From contig CACWPM010000009.1 in NCBI GenBank assembly GCA_902762795.1, positions 62,001-126,000 on the forward strand: a stretch of 64,000 nt of DNA, read 5' to 3'. Of this stretch, positions 1 to 8,820 are shown piece after piece (positions within the stretch are counted from its first letter, which is position 1; every line of letters begins with the position of its first letter). The position numbers and the translations under genes are program-made. A model generated the notes under the pieces. It was given only the letters and a program-made list of their open reading frames with translations. It was not told the origin of the DNA and did no database searches. The DNA is from Fibrobacter succinogenes. Lineage in GTDB: Bacteria; Fibrobacterota; Fibrobacteria; Fibrobacterales; Fibrobacteraceae.

Positions 1-534
1 GATGGGCGGCATTTCGTTCAATACTTTGAAGCGGAGCGGAACGGGTTTTAGACGCGGCAAATTCCAACGCTCAAATGTTTGCGTTTTTCCGTTGCGCTCG
101 ACAGTCAACTTGCAATACGCTTCGTATGAGCCGGCCGGGATTTCTCCAAGCGACAGCGGAATGAAATGCATTTGCTCTTGGACGTCAATGTTCAAGTCTT
201 TGCGGATGGTGATTTCGGGTTTGCGCGCATATTGAGACGGCACATCTCGTGTCTGCGCATATTGAGACGGCACATCTAGATGTCGCGCATTTTCAAACCC
301 CATCCCGTTACGTTCGGCCGTGCGTTTTAAAACGATTTCAGCATTTTTTAGTATTGTCGGGAAGTGGTCGGCATCGCGCACGACTATCCACAGTGATGGG
401 GCGACTCCGGGCACGAATTGGAACGGTGCGTCAAAAATAATCTCGGGCCACGGTTTGTAAAGGAGCGACCAGGGCAGCCTGAATTTAAAATGCGTTTCGG
501 CGTAACGCAGCTTTTCCCCTGGCAAAAAACTCAT
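1..534 (-). CDS. Hypothetical protein, C-terminus outside the window
   Basis: I read an open frame on the minus strand from the ATG at 534-532 to the window edge (178 codons, no stop). The start overlaps the TGA of the upstream beta-barrel gene as ATGA, which argues for translational coupling and fixes the start. No signal peptide or membrane segment is seen. The sequence is rich in aromatic residues (LPWSLLYKPWPEI) and ends in the window with a PRLKPVPLRFKVL stretch. I do not recognise the family. It contains two copies of a 30-bp tandem repeat (about 225-284) that encodes a repeated SQYA..DVP decapeptide. It is the last visible gene of a minus-strand operon behind the BamD-like lipoprotein and the beta-barrel protein. 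Confidence 0.65.
   Translation of the reverse strand, partial: MSFLPGEKLRYAETHFKFRLPWSLLYKPWPEIIFDAPFQFVPGVAPSLWIVVRDADHFPTILKNAEIVLKRTAERNGMGFENARHLDVPSQYAQTRDVPSQYARKPEITIRKDLNIDVQEQMHFIPLSLGEIPAGSYEAYCKLTVERNGKTQTFERWNLPRLKPVPLRFKVLNEMPPI
225..284. repeat. 30-bp tandem duplication inside the partial gene
   Basis: The 23-bp block starting GCGCATATTGAGACGGC occurs at 225-247 and again at 255-277. The unit is 30 bp including a less conserved 7-bp spacer. The duplication is in frame (10 residues). Confidence 0.85.
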
Positions 535-1664
535 CAGTCCCCTTTGGATTTGATTTCTTCGGCGGGCGCGGTAGGCGTGTTTTTTTCTGCCGGTGCATTT
601 GTTGGGGCGGGTTCGGGCTCTTTAGCCGCATCACCATTCAAATCTACTTTGACGGTATCTTGCGATGCTTTCAACGAATCCGTAACGGTCGTGTCTGCAA
701 TTGTCGAATCGACTTTCGCACTGTCCGTTGCAACTTTTGCGCTATCTACAATGACGTTCGTAGAGTCCGCGACTTTAGCGCTATCCGTTGCGACATTTAC
801 TGAATCCTTTTTCGTATCGTCGATAATCTTGACTTTGGGCTTCTTTTCATCGTCATCATCATCGTCGTCATCCTTGGGCTTAGGCTTGTTCCACAAACCA
901 AATGATCCCCTGATTTGCAATTGCAATCCACCAAGGTTCCAGCTAGCTTTTTCTTCCGGGCCGTTCGGGACGATGTCCGAGAATTTCTTGTTCGATTTCA
1001 CTGAAATAGAATTGAACCCGATATCTCCGTAGAGTTTAAAGTTTTTCCAGCTTGCAAAAAGGTAGCCGATACTTACGCCAAAACCAGCTCCAAATAAAGG
1101 CGTTTCCGCGTCGAGCTTGCCCCAGGTCGTATAGATTTCGGTGCCTGGCAGCACCCAGTACCAACGCACGGATAAGCTGAAAAGACCGCCTGAGCTGAGC
1201 GTGATGAAATTTTTGGGGAGCGCAAAGCGGTATTCGAGATAAAATGGAATACCCTGGAGCGTGTATTCGTAGCTGTGCGTGCTGCTTTTGCGGTCGGTCA
1301 AGACGACAGATTCATTGTCGTAGATAAATCCAATGCCGGCACTCAAAAAGTGGTCTTCCATGATCTGCCATTGAATCCCTGCGGTAACCGGGAAGCAAAA
1401 ATTGACTTTTTGAAAGTCCTGCTTCGCGACGTTCAAGGATTCGGCGCTGTTGACGGCGTTTTCCTTGAAGCCATAATAAATCGTGTCGATCGCATTTTGG
1501 AAATATTCTCGTTCCGTAAAGCTGATGAACGAAATGGACGGTTGCAGGAATACCGACAGGATGGAATTGTCGTGATCCAGTTTTTCTTCGCTTGCTCCGA
1601 ATGCTGCGGAAACTAGCAATGAAGCCATGAGCGAGAAAATAATGTTTCTGGATTTGCTCATCAT
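534..1664 (-). CDS. Secreted outer-membrane beta-barrel protein with acidic, Asp/Lys/Val-repeat tail
   Basis: 376 residues. An N-terminal signal peptide (ending SAAFGA, about residue 24) is followed by about 230 residues with alternating aromatic and hydrophobic strands and Gly/Tyr-rich turns (FGAGFGVSIGYLF, LYGDIGF), typical of a small outer-membrane beta-barrel. From about residue 255 the chain changes to a run of eight aspartates, then imperfect DSAKV(A)TDS repeats and a Pro/Ala/Glu-rich end, which is probably disordered and periplasmic. The start is the first of two adjacent ATGs, 8 bp after the stop of the BamD-like gene; the stop overlaps the next gene. Function is unknown. The neighbouring BamD-like gene suggests an envelope role, but that is inference from context. 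Confidence 0.75.
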   Translation of the reverse strand: MMSKSRNIIFSLMASLLVSAAFGASEEKLDHDNSILSVFLQPSISFISFTEREYFQNAIDTIYYGFKENAVNSAESLNVAKQDFQKVNFCFPVTAGIQWQIMEDHFLSAGIGFIYDNESVVLTDRKSSTHSYEYTLQGIPFYLEYRFALPKNFITLSSGGLFSLSVRWYWVLPGTEIYTTWGKLDAETPLFGAGFGVSIGYLFASWKNFKLYGDIGFNSISVKSNKKFSDIVPNGPEEKASWNLGGLQLQIRGSFGLWNKPKPKDDDDDDDDEKKPKVKIIDDTKKDSVNVATDSAKVADSTNVIVDSAKVATDSAKVDSTIADTTVTDSLKASQDTVKVDLNGDAAKEPEPAPTNAPAEKNTPTAPAEEIKSKGD

Positions 1665-1671
1665 CCGGCGC

Positions 1672-2523
1672 CTAGTTTACCATGTCCTTTTCTTCTTTTT
1701 GCTGGCGCTTCTTTTCGGCTTCCTTCTTGAGGCGCTTTTCGTAGGCGTCTTCGGCCTTGGCAATTTTTTCTTCGGCTTTCTTCACGCGTTTTTGGATTTC
1801 CTTGTCTTCGCTTGCTTCGCTTTGGGCGGTGGCGAGGTATTGCCTTGCGGTTTCAAATTGGTCGAGATCCGTGTATGCGTCGGAAATGAGGAATAGCACT
1901 TCCGAGCGACGCTTTGCCTTGGGGTAGGTCTCCAAAAATTCCTTGAAGTAGATTACGGCAGCCTGCGGCTTGTCCATGCGCAAGTATAGACGTCCGGTCT
2001 GGAATTCCTTTTCGGCCACGCGGTCAACGAGGAGGTTGTAATAGTACTGGACGGAATCGCGGAGCGGTGTGTTCGGGTGGTTCGCGAGATAGCGTTCGAA
2101 ATCCTTCATGGCGGTAGTCGTGTTGGATTCGTCGCGGTCTACCTTGTATTCCATGTTGAATGACGATACCGCCTTGCGGAATTCGGCTGTTTCTGCGAAT
2201 GGGGATCCGGGGAAGTTCACTATGAAACTTCCATATTCGCCACGGGCTTCAATCCAGTGTTCCAGGTTGAAGTGGCTTTCGGCAAGCAAGAACTGGGCTT
2301 GTTCCATGTAGCCCGACCCTGCACAGGTAGAAAGGATTTCTTCTAGCTTCTCGACAGTGCGTCCGTACTTTTCGGCCTTGTAGAGTTCCTCGGCTGCTTC
2401 GTAGCGTATTTTGCACCAATTGGAATGGGTCATTTTTTCGTTTGAGGTTGAAGAACAACCCATCACAGTTGCCATATAAAGGAAAAAAGGAACGAACAGG
2501 GTACTCTTGAAAATTTTTTTCAT
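1672..2523 (-). CDS. BamD-like outer-membrane lipoprotein with TPR repeats
   Basis: A lipoprotein signal peptide with lipobox VMGC (Cys at about residue 23 from this start) is followed by TPR-like helical repeats (YEAAEELYKAEKYGRTVEKL, then AQFLLAESHFNLEHWIEAR and AVIYFKEFLETYPKAKRR). This is the architecture of BamD/ComL, which with BamA inserts beta-barrels into the outer membrane. The C-terminus is a Lys/Glu-rich coiled coil not found in the core family. I chose the ATG at 2523 because it gives a normal signal peptide (MKKIFKS); an in-frame ATG at 2553 would add ten charged residues. The gene is divergent from lptF, with only about 64 bp between starts. Other TPR lipoproteins look similar, so the bamD name is not certain. 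Confidence 0.75.
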   Translation of the reverse strand: MKKIFKSTLFVPFFLYMATVMGCSSTSNEKMTHSNWCKIRYEAAEELYKAEKYGRTVEKLEEILSTCAGSGYMEQAQFLLAESHFNLEHWIEARGEYGSFIVNFPGSPFAETAEFRKAVSSFNMEYKVDRDESNTTTAMKDFERYLANHPNTPLRDSVQYYYNLLVDRVAEKEFQTGRLYLRMDKPQAAVIYFKEFLETYPKAKRRSEVLFLISDAYTDLDQFETARQYLATAQSEASEDKEIQKRVKKAEEKIAKAEDAYEKRLKKEAEKKRQQKEEKDMVN

Positions 2524-2587
2524 TTTTTTTCTTTGGTTAATTCTAACTTTCATGCTGTAAAGTAGAAAAAAACGACTCTAGAGAAAA

Positions 2588-4024
2588 ATGATTTTAGTTC
2601 GCTATGTCTTGAAAGAGCTGATTGCCCCATTTTTGGCATCGCTCTTTGGCATTACTTTTTTGTTTGTTGTTGACTTTTTGGTCAAAATCTTGGACAATGT
2701 GCTGTCCAAGGGCTTGCCCGCATCTACCGTAATCGAAATTTTTGTGCTGAACCTCGCATGGATGCTTTCGCTTTCAATCCCGATGGCAGTCCTTGTGGCA
2801 AGCCTCATGACGTTCGGGCGCATGTCCGGCGATCAGGAAATTACTGCGGTCAAGGCGGCTGGCATTTCGCCTCTTTCGCTTATGCGTCCGGTGCTTCTCG
2901 TTGCCCTGTTACTTTCGGTCTTGATGGTCGTGTTCAATAACTGGGTGCTCCCGGAGGCTAACCACAGGTCCGTGGAACTGATGAATGCCGTGTCGCGCAA
3001 GAAACCTCACGTGTTTATCGATGCCGGTCGCCTCATTACGCAGTTCCCGGGAGTCCAGCTCTGGGTGAACCGTATTGATCCTGTATCGGGAACGTTGTAT
3101 GGAATTCAGATTTTCGAAATGGAAAAGAAAGGTGCTCCGCGTATTGTCTATGCCGACAGCGCTTCGATGGATTACGTGGATAACGGGGCTACGCTTATGC
3201 TTCGCCTCCGCAGCGGCGAGACTCATCTTGTCGATCCGGATGACGCGGACAATTATTTCCGCATCCGTTTCTTTTCACAGGATTTGGCGATGCAGAACGT
3301 GGATGACCGCCTGGAACGTCGTAGCAGGAGTTACAGGAGCGACCGCGAAATGCCGGTCGAGATGATGTGGGATGTAGTGACGGAGGCTCGTAAAAATTAC
3401 GATTCCGCAGCCGTGCATGCCAAGACTCACCGTTTACCGACGCTTATCCGTATGCGCGAGCTTGTTGTGAGCGACAGTATTCTCCCTGCTGATGCAGGTG
3501 CCGTTTCGCAGAAGGATTCGATGCAGTTTGTTCAAGCTCTCCGCAAAGTCCGCGTGCAAGAGACCGCCTCGCTACGCGCCACGGAACGCGCCTGGGGCCG
3601 CATGGAAGGCGAACTGAAACGCGCGGCCCAGTACATGGTCGAAATCCACAAGAAGTTCAGTACCGCATTTGCTTGTTTCATTTTTGTCTTGATTGGTGCG
3701 CCGCTTGGAATCATGGCGCGTAAGGGCGGTATTGGAACGGGCATTCTCTACAGTCTCGCCTTCTTTGTCATCTATTGGATTTGCCTGATCGGTGGTGAAA
3801 ATCTTGCGGACCGCCTTGTGGTTTCCCCGGAATTTGCCATGTGGATTTCGAATCTCATCATCGGCGTGTTCGGCATTTTCCTTACGCGTGCGATGGTGCG
3901 GGACCGCTTCTCTGGCGATTCTAAATTAAAACGGTCCTTTAGATTTATCGGACGATTTGTCGTCTTTAGGGCGATTGGGCGCTTCTTCGGTAGTATTTTT
4001 GGTAAAATCGCGGAGTTGTTCTGA
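2588..4024 (+). CDS. lptF: LptF-type lipopolysaccharide export permease
   Basis: 478 residues of the LptF/LptG (YjgP/YjgQ) family. These permeases pair with LptB ATPase to extract lipopolysaccharide from the inner membrane and pass it to the periplasmic bridge. The expected layout is present: an N-terminal group of membrane helices (FLFVVDFLVKILDNVL, LAWMLSLSIPMAVLVASLMTFGRMS), a large periplasmic beta-jellyroll region (about residues 130-330) and C-terminal helices (FACFIFVLIGAPLGIMARKGG is a family hallmark). A charged segment of about 80 residues precedes the last helices. The stop overlaps the start of the next permease gene (TGATG at 4022). Which copy is F and which is G is assigned by order only. 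Confidence 0.85.
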   Translation: MILVRYVLKELIAPFLASLFGITFLFVVDFLVKILDNVLSKGLPASTVIEIFVLNLAWMLSLSIPMAVLVASLMTFGRMSGDQEITAVKAAGISPLSLMRPVLLVALLLSVLMVVFNNWVLPEANHRSVELMNAVSRKKPHVFIDAGRLITQFPGVQLWVNRIDPVSGTLYGIQIFEMEKKGAPRIVYADSASMDYVDNGATLMLRLRSGETHLVDPDDADNYFRIRFFSQDLAMQNVDDRLERRSRSYRSDREMPVEMMWDVVTEARKNYDSAAVHAKTHRLPTLIRMRELVVSDSILPADAGAVSQKDSMQFVQALRKVRVQETASLRATERAWGRMEGELKRAAQYMVEIHKKFSTAFACFIFVLIGAPLGIMARKGGIGTGILYSLAFFVIYWICLIGGENLADRLVVSPEFAMWISNLIIGVFGIFLTRAMVRDRFSGDSKLKRSFRFIGRFVVFRAIGRFFGSIFGKIAELF

Positions 4025-5124
4025 TGAAATTTTCGCGATACCTTATCTGGAACTTCCTGAAAATGTTCCTCATCGTGGTCTGCGGTGCCATCCTCATCTT
4101 TGTGGTTATTGACTTTGTCGGTAACATCAAGACGTGGCTTGCCCGTGACATGAAAGCCGTGGGCGATTACTATCTGAGTTATCTCCCGTACATTCTCTAC
4201 TTGATCACTCCGGTTGCGTTGTTTATTGCGGTTTTGGCTTCGGTGGGGAATATGTCGCGTCACCTCGAAATGAGTGCCATGCAGAGTTCCGGACAAAGTC
4301 CGTTCAAAACTCTCCTTCCGATATTTTTCCTAGGCGTTCTCATGTCGATCGGTTCTTATGAAATGAGCGAACACTGGCTCCCGGATGCAAACCACAAACG
4401 CTTCGAAATCATGGAGACCAATGCTCAAAAACGCAAGAACCCGCGCATCAAGGAAAAACAGGATTTTACGTTTATTGACAGTGAAAAGAGCAGCTGGTTT
4501 TTTAAGCACTATTCCGGCAAGAATAAAGTAGGGCGCGATGTAGTGCTGCTCATCCGCGATCGTGGACGCTTGGTCGAACGTTACGATGTACGCGCTATCC
4601 GTTGGGTCGAAAAGGACACTGTTTCGCATGACGGCTTTTGGCGATTCGAAAACGGGTTCCACCGCGTGTTTAAAAAAGACGGCTCTGTGGACGTTTTTCC
4701 CGTTCGGATTAAAAGCATGAAGGGGCTGGTGAGTACGCACCCGAATGACCTTATTAACGAAAGGCAGCTTGCGGACGAAATGGATTCCAAGATGGTCAAG
4801 GAGCGCATCAATGTGCTTAGGCGTTCTGGCGAAGAAACCCGTGCGATGGAAACTGCGCTCCAGTTCAAGTATTCCGCGCATTGGATGAACTTGATCGTCC
4901 TGTTGATCGGCGCTGCTCTTTGTCACCGGTATAGTCGTTCCGGAGGGCTTTCGCAGAAGTTCGGTGTTGGACTGTTGCTTGTTTTTAGCTATTATATTCT
5001 TGAGCGAATCGGGCTTAAAATGGGTGAAAACGGGGCGCTATCTCCATTCTGGGCGGCGTGGAACAGTCACTTCATTTATGCCGGTCTCGCGTTTGTTATG
5101 TTATATCGATCATTCCGCTTGTAG
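4024..5124 (+). CDS. lptG: LptG-type lipopolysaccharide export permease
   Basis: 366 residues, same family as the preceding gene and close to the usual LptG length. N-terminal helices (FLKMFLIVVCGAILIFVVIDFVG; TPVALFIAVLASVGNMSRHLEM) are followed by a periplasmic domain and three C-terminal helices (WMNLIVLLIGAALCHRYSR...GLLLVFSYYILERIGL). The start ATG overlaps the lptF stop, so the two subunits are probably made in equal amounts. The next gene (diguanylate cyclase) begins 9 bp after the stop and may be cotranscribed. Confidence 0.85.
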   Translation: MKFSRYLIWNFLKMFLIVVCGAILIFVVIDFVGNIKTWLARDMKAVGDYYLSYLPYILYLITPVALFIAVLASVGNMSRHLEMSAMQSSGQSPFKTLLPIFFLGVLMSIGSYEMSEHWLPDANHKRFEIMETNAQKRKNPRIKEKQDFTFIDSEKSSWFFKHYSGKNKVGRDVVLLIRDRGRLVERYDVRAIRWVEKDTVSHDGFWRFENGFHRVFKKDGSVDVFPVRIKSMKGLVSTHPNDLINERQLADEMDSKMVKERINVLRRSGEETRAMETALQFKYSAHWMNLIVLLIGAALCHRYSRSGGLSQKFGVGLLLVFSYYILERIGLKMGENGALSPFWAAWNSHFIYAGLAFVMLYRSFRL

Positions 5125-5133
5125 AGGGTTTTA

Positions 5134-6948
5134 ATGTCCGTATCTGAAATATTGTTTGTGGTCGCTGGAGCCTTGCTAGGGCTTTCTTTTCAGGGGGGAA
5201 TGTTCCTGTTCCTAATCCCGTTTGCTGTTGTCGCTTTTTCCCTTGCCTGTATGAACCGCCCGAATGTCCCGGCAAATTCATCCGTAATTCCGGTCATTAA
5301 ACGCGACAAGCGTTCGACGGCGCTATCGCCGGTTGTCTCTCCGGATATCCGCAATGAATTTACGAATGACATGAAGGTGGATACGAACGAACCCAATTCT
5401 TCGCTACGCGTCAATCAAATCTGGTCTCGTGCAAATTCGGATGTGGACAAGACGTTTGGCGATATCTTGCGTTGCCTCAAGGTGCTTATGCCGCAGGCGA
5501 ATACGCTTACGATTTTTACGAATGGCGGGAGCGCGAACGAACTTCGCTTGAGAACGTTCCAAAGCGATATCCCGAATTGTATTGACGCTAGCGCGAAAAT
5601 CACTGAAAACATGGGAATCTTGAGCCAGCTTTTGCGCCCGGAAGTGGCACGAATTTTGGAAGGCGACTTGCTCGTTGGAAAACGTCTTACGTATTATATC
5701 GAAAATAGGATGATCCGCTCGCTGGTGGGGGTCCCGCTACTTGACCGCGATGACCGTCGACTTGGCGTATTGCTTGTGGATTCGCTACACCCGAATGCGT
5801 TTACGGCTGCCGAAGCGCAGGCGCTCACATTCATGGCGCATGCAATGTACATGGTGAGCTTCAAAAGCTTTGTATCGGCGCAGAATTTCATTGAACAACA
5901 GCAGTTCAGTACGCTTTATCATTATCAGCGCAAGTTTTTCCAGACGATGTCCGTGAAAGATATTTACAAGCAGATGTTCGAGTACGTCAAGGAAAACATG
6001 CCGTTTGACCGCTTGACAATCCTTGCGCTCGACAAGCCGAAAGAAGGTATCGGGCGAGTGATATACTGTGTGGGGATGGATTCTGAACAATTTATCGATA
6101 AAAAGTTTACTTTGTCTGATAAGGGCATTTTCGTCCTTGCGCTCATGAGGAACCGTCCGGTGTTCCGTTCGTTCAATTCGGGCTATGCCGATTACGTACC
6201 GCGCTTGAACGATGCCGAAAAGCGCAACATGGAACTTCGCCAGCTGTTCGTGATGCCTGTGTCGTCGGAACCGGATTCCAAGACGGCAGAACTTGCCATT
6301 TGCCTTGAAAGCCGTTACAACAACCGTTATCAGGACCACGAAAAGAAATTGCTCAAGGCTTTCGCGGGCGTAGCGGGATTTGCCTATGCTCGCGCTTGCC
6401 AGTTCGAGAAGGGCAAGGACCTTGCAACGCGTGACGGACTCACGGGACTCATGAATCATCGTTCTTTGCAAGAGGCTCTCCGAACGGAAAAGGTTCGCGC
6501 AGATCGCAAGAAATACAATATTGGCGTCCTCATGATGGATATCGACCATTTCAAGCGCGTGAACGATACGTATGGTCACCCGGTGGGTGATGTTGTTATT
6601 AAGGGAATTGCCTCGGCAATCAGCGGTGAAATCCGCAAGGAAATAGATGTCGTTGCACGCTATGGCGGTGAAGAATTTGTGGTGGCGCTAATCGATACGA
6701 CGCCTGAAGGTATGATTGAAACCGCAGAACGTATCCGCAAGGCTGTGGGCAAGTTAGAATTCAACGTGCACTTGACGGATCCGCTCCGCGTGACGGTGAG
6801 TATCGGAGCCTTCCTCGTGGAACCCGAATTCTCGGACATGAAGAAGGCGGTGAACAATGCAGACCAGGCGCTTTACAAGGCAAAGGAAGGAGGTCGCAAC
6901 CAGGTGGTTCGCTTTGAAACCGTTGAAACCGAAGCTGTGGGCGTTTAG
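5134..6948 (+). CDS. Membrane-anchored GAF-GAF-GGDEF diguanylate cyclase
   Basis: 604 residues. Two hydrophobic segments lie at about 4-38 (ILFVVAGALLGLSF, FLFLIPFAVVAFSLACM). Two GAF-like sensory regions follow (about 90-250 and 265-415), then a complete GGDEF domain from about 430. The domain shows DGLTGLMNHRS, a metal-binding MDIDHFKRVND and an intact active-site GGEEF at 511-515, so it should make cyclic di-GMP from GTP. The usual RxxD inhibitory site five residues before GGEEF is not conserved (Lys replaces Arg). The gene lies 9 bp behind lptG. The GAF ligand is unknown. Confidence 0.9.
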   Translation: MSVSEILFVVAGALLGLSFQGGMFLFLIPFAVVAFSLACMNRPNVPANSSVIPVIKRDKRSTALSPVVSPDIRNEFTNDMKVDTNEPNSSLRVNQIWSRANSDVDKTFGDILRCLKVLMPQANTLTIFTNGGSANELRLRTFQSDIPNCIDASAKITENMGILSQLLRPEVARILEGDLLVGKRLTYYIENRMIRSLVGVPLLDRDDRRLGVLLVDSLHPNAFTAAEAQALTFMAHAMYMVSFKSFVSAQNFIEQQQFSTLYHYQRKFFQTMSVKDIYKQMFEYVKENMPFDRLTILALDKPKEGIGRVIYCVGMDSEQFIDKKFTLSDKGIFVLALMRNRPVFRSFNSGYADYVPRLNDAEKRNMELRQLFVMPVSSEPDSKTAELAICLESRYNNRYQDHEKKLLKAFAGVAGFAYARACQFEKGKDLATRDGLTGLMNHRSLQEALRTEKVRADRKKYNIGVLMMDIDHFKRVNDTYGHPVGDVVIKGIASAISGEIRKEIDVVARYGGEEFVVALIDTTPEGMIETAERIRKAVGKLEFNVHLTDPLRVTVSIGAFLVEPEFSDMKKAVNNADQALYKAKEGGRNQVVRFETVETEAVGV

Positions 6949-7191
6949 GGCTATGAGCTATGAGGTCGCTCGCATAGCTCGCTTTGAGGACGCTTCGCTT
7001 TGAGCATTTCTAATTACAATAACCCATACCCCAGTAGCGTGCAAAACGAGCGTCGCAAAAATATGCTTGCATATTTTTATGACCGAGTGCAGCCGCAGAC
7101 GCCGAAGGCGTCAAAGGGAGCCGAAGGCGACCGCGCCCATACCCCATACCAAACTTCCTACTTCCTACAACCTAACACCTAATACCTAAAA
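6949..7191. repeat. Gene-free interval made of palindromic GCTATGAG/GCTTTGAG repeats and a CCTANNN heptad tract
   Basis: No credible gene lies here. The left part (6950-7015) is built from ATGAGCT/GAGGTCGC/CGCTTTGAG blocks, and short palindromes such as GCCGAAGGC follow. From 7136 to 7191 there are eight consecutive 7-bp units: two CCCATAC, one CAAACTT and five of the form CCTANNN. The last unit ends on the A of the symporter ATG at 7191. The same repeat families occur elsewhere in the window. Confidence 0.8.
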
Positions 7192-8666
7192 TGTTCACTG
7201 CTATTGATTGGATCGTCTTATTCGCTTACTTGCTCCTCTCCCTTGCGATTGGGCTCTGGGTTTCGCGTGGCAACAAGAACCTCAAGGAATACATGTTCGG
7301 CGGCGGCTCGATGCCGTGGGTGGCCGTGGGCATCAGTCTCATTGCGACTTCCGTGAGCGCGACGACGTTCCTTGGCGCACCTGCCGACGTTTACGGCGAC
7401 GACATGACGTTTTTGATGTTCCAGATCGGCGCCTTGCTCAGCATTTTCGTGGTGGGTTATGTGTTCATTCCGCGGTTCCGCACGTCGGGCATTTCGAGTG
7501 CTTATGAACTTTTCGAAGTGCGTTTCGGGAGCCGTTCGGTGCGTCGTTTGGCGGCTATCTTTTATTGCCTGCATTTGCTCCTCCGCACGGGCATTCTCCT
7601 TTACGCTCCATCGCTTGTGCTTGCACAAATTTTGCACATCGACCTGAAACTTGCGATTATCGTCTCGGCGGCGGTCGCGATTTTTTACACGTGGTTCGGC
7701 GGCATCAAGGCGGTCATCTGGACCGATGTGATGCAGTTCGTGGTGTTTTTTGGCGGCGGCGCGTTGGTACTTTTGCTCATCGCGAATGCGGTGGGCGGTT
7801 TTGGCGAAATGGCGGCACTCGCAAGCGAAGCCGGTAAGACTCGCTGGTGGAATCCGTCGATGGATGTTTCGAATGCGCGCACGCTGATTTCGGCGGGTTT
7901 TGCTTATGCGATTCTTGAAATTGCAATTCGCGGTTGCGACCAACAGTTCGTGCAGCGTTACCTCAGCTGCAAGGACGTGAAGGCGGCGAACCGTTCGAGC
8001 ATCCTTTCGATGGTGCTTGGCTGTGCCGTTTCTATTCTATTCTATTGGGTCGGTGCTGCCCTTTACGTTTATTACAACGTATCAAAAGTGGCTACCGTTC
8101 CGGCGGGCATCGGGCAGAATGACGTGTTCCCCTACTTTATCGTAAGCGGCCTTCCGGTCGGCGTGACGGGCTTGATTGTTGCTGCAATTTGTGCGGCGGC
8201 GATGAGCAGCCTTTCGGGCGCCATCAATTCGCTCAGCAATACGTCCGAACGCGATTTTCTCGGTTGGGACGAATCTGCGGGAATGGGCGGGCTCAAGCGC
8301 GCCAAAATCTGGACGGTTATCTGGGGCGTGCTCGGCGTGTTCTTTGCGCTCTTTGCGGCAACGCAGCAGGGGAGCCTCCTCAAGAACGCTCTCTTCTTTA
8401 CGGGACTTTTCACGGGTCCGCTCCTTGGCATGTTCCTCCTCGCATTTTTCGTGAAGGAACTCAAAAGCTGGCAAGTGATTACGGCCGTGCTTTGCGGCAT
8501 GGCAAGCCTCGTCTTGATCCAAGGAATCCCTGCATTTCATGTGCCTGCCGTTTTTGAAGAGGCGTTCAGCTGGCCTTGGATGCCCTTCATCAGCATGACC
8601 ACGACAATTGTGGTGGCGGTGGTGTTGAAGATTGTGACAAATCTTGTTTGCGTAAAACGCGTATGA
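7191..8666 (+). CDS. Sodium:solute symporter (SSS family)
   Basis: 491 residues with about 13 predicted membrane helices. The first helix (DWIVLFAYLLLSLAIGLWVSR) is followed by the KNLKEYMFGGGSMPWVAVG signature of SSS proteins and the helix-2 region SLIATSVSATTFLGAPADVY. Another family marker, AAAMSSLSGAINSLSN, lies in the eighth or ninth helix. Such proteins couple uptake of sugars, amino acids, nucleosides or organic acids to the sodium gradient; I cannot name the substrate. There is no typical Shine-Dalgarno: the heptad tract runs directly into the ATG. A terminator follows at 8760. Confidence 0.88.
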   Translation: MFTAIDWIVLFAYLLLSLAIGLWVSRGNKNLKEYMFGGGSMPWVAVGISLIATSVSATTFLGAPADVYGDDMTFLMFQIGALLSIFVVGYVFIPRFRTSGISSAYELFEVRFGSRSVRRLAAIFYCLHLLLRTGILLYAPSLVLAQILHIDLKLAIIVSAAVAIFYTWFGGIKAVIWTDVMQFVVFFGGGALVLLLIANAVGGFGEMAALASEAGKTRWWNPSMDVSNARTLISAGFAYAILEIAIRGCDQQFVQRYLSCKDVKAANRSSILSMVLGCAVSILFYWVGAALYVYYNVSKVATVPAGIGQNDVFPYFIVSGLPVGVTGLIVAAICAAAMSSLSGAINSLSNTSERDFLGWDESAGMGGLKRAKIWTVIWGVLGVFFALFAATQQGSLLKNALFFTGLFTGPLLGMFLLAFFVKELKSWQVITAVLCGMASLVLIQGIPAFHVPAVFEEAFSWPWMPFISMTTTIVVAVVLKIVTNLVCVKRV

Positions 8667-8759
8667 TGGTTAGTTTTGTGGTGAACAAGAACGGTTGAAG
8701 TAAATATTATTTTTCTGAATTGCCACTAAGAAATTAAGTAGTTTATCGTTGAATGAATT

Positions 8760-8794
8760 CCGCAGGGATGGTTCGCCTGCGGTTTTGGTTTTTA
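8760..8794 (+). terminator. Intrinsic terminator after the symporter gene
   Basis: Stem CCGCAGG (8760-8766) pairs with CCTGCGG (8776-8782) across a 9-nt loop and is followed by a T-rich run (TTTTGGTTTTT). Confidence 0.75.
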
Positions 8795-8820
8795 TGGATG
8801 TTTAAAAAAGGAAAAATTTT

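Noticed and set aside
7000-7182. 60-residue plus-strand frame
   Set aside because: It consists of translated intergenic repeat and shows no protein-like composition.
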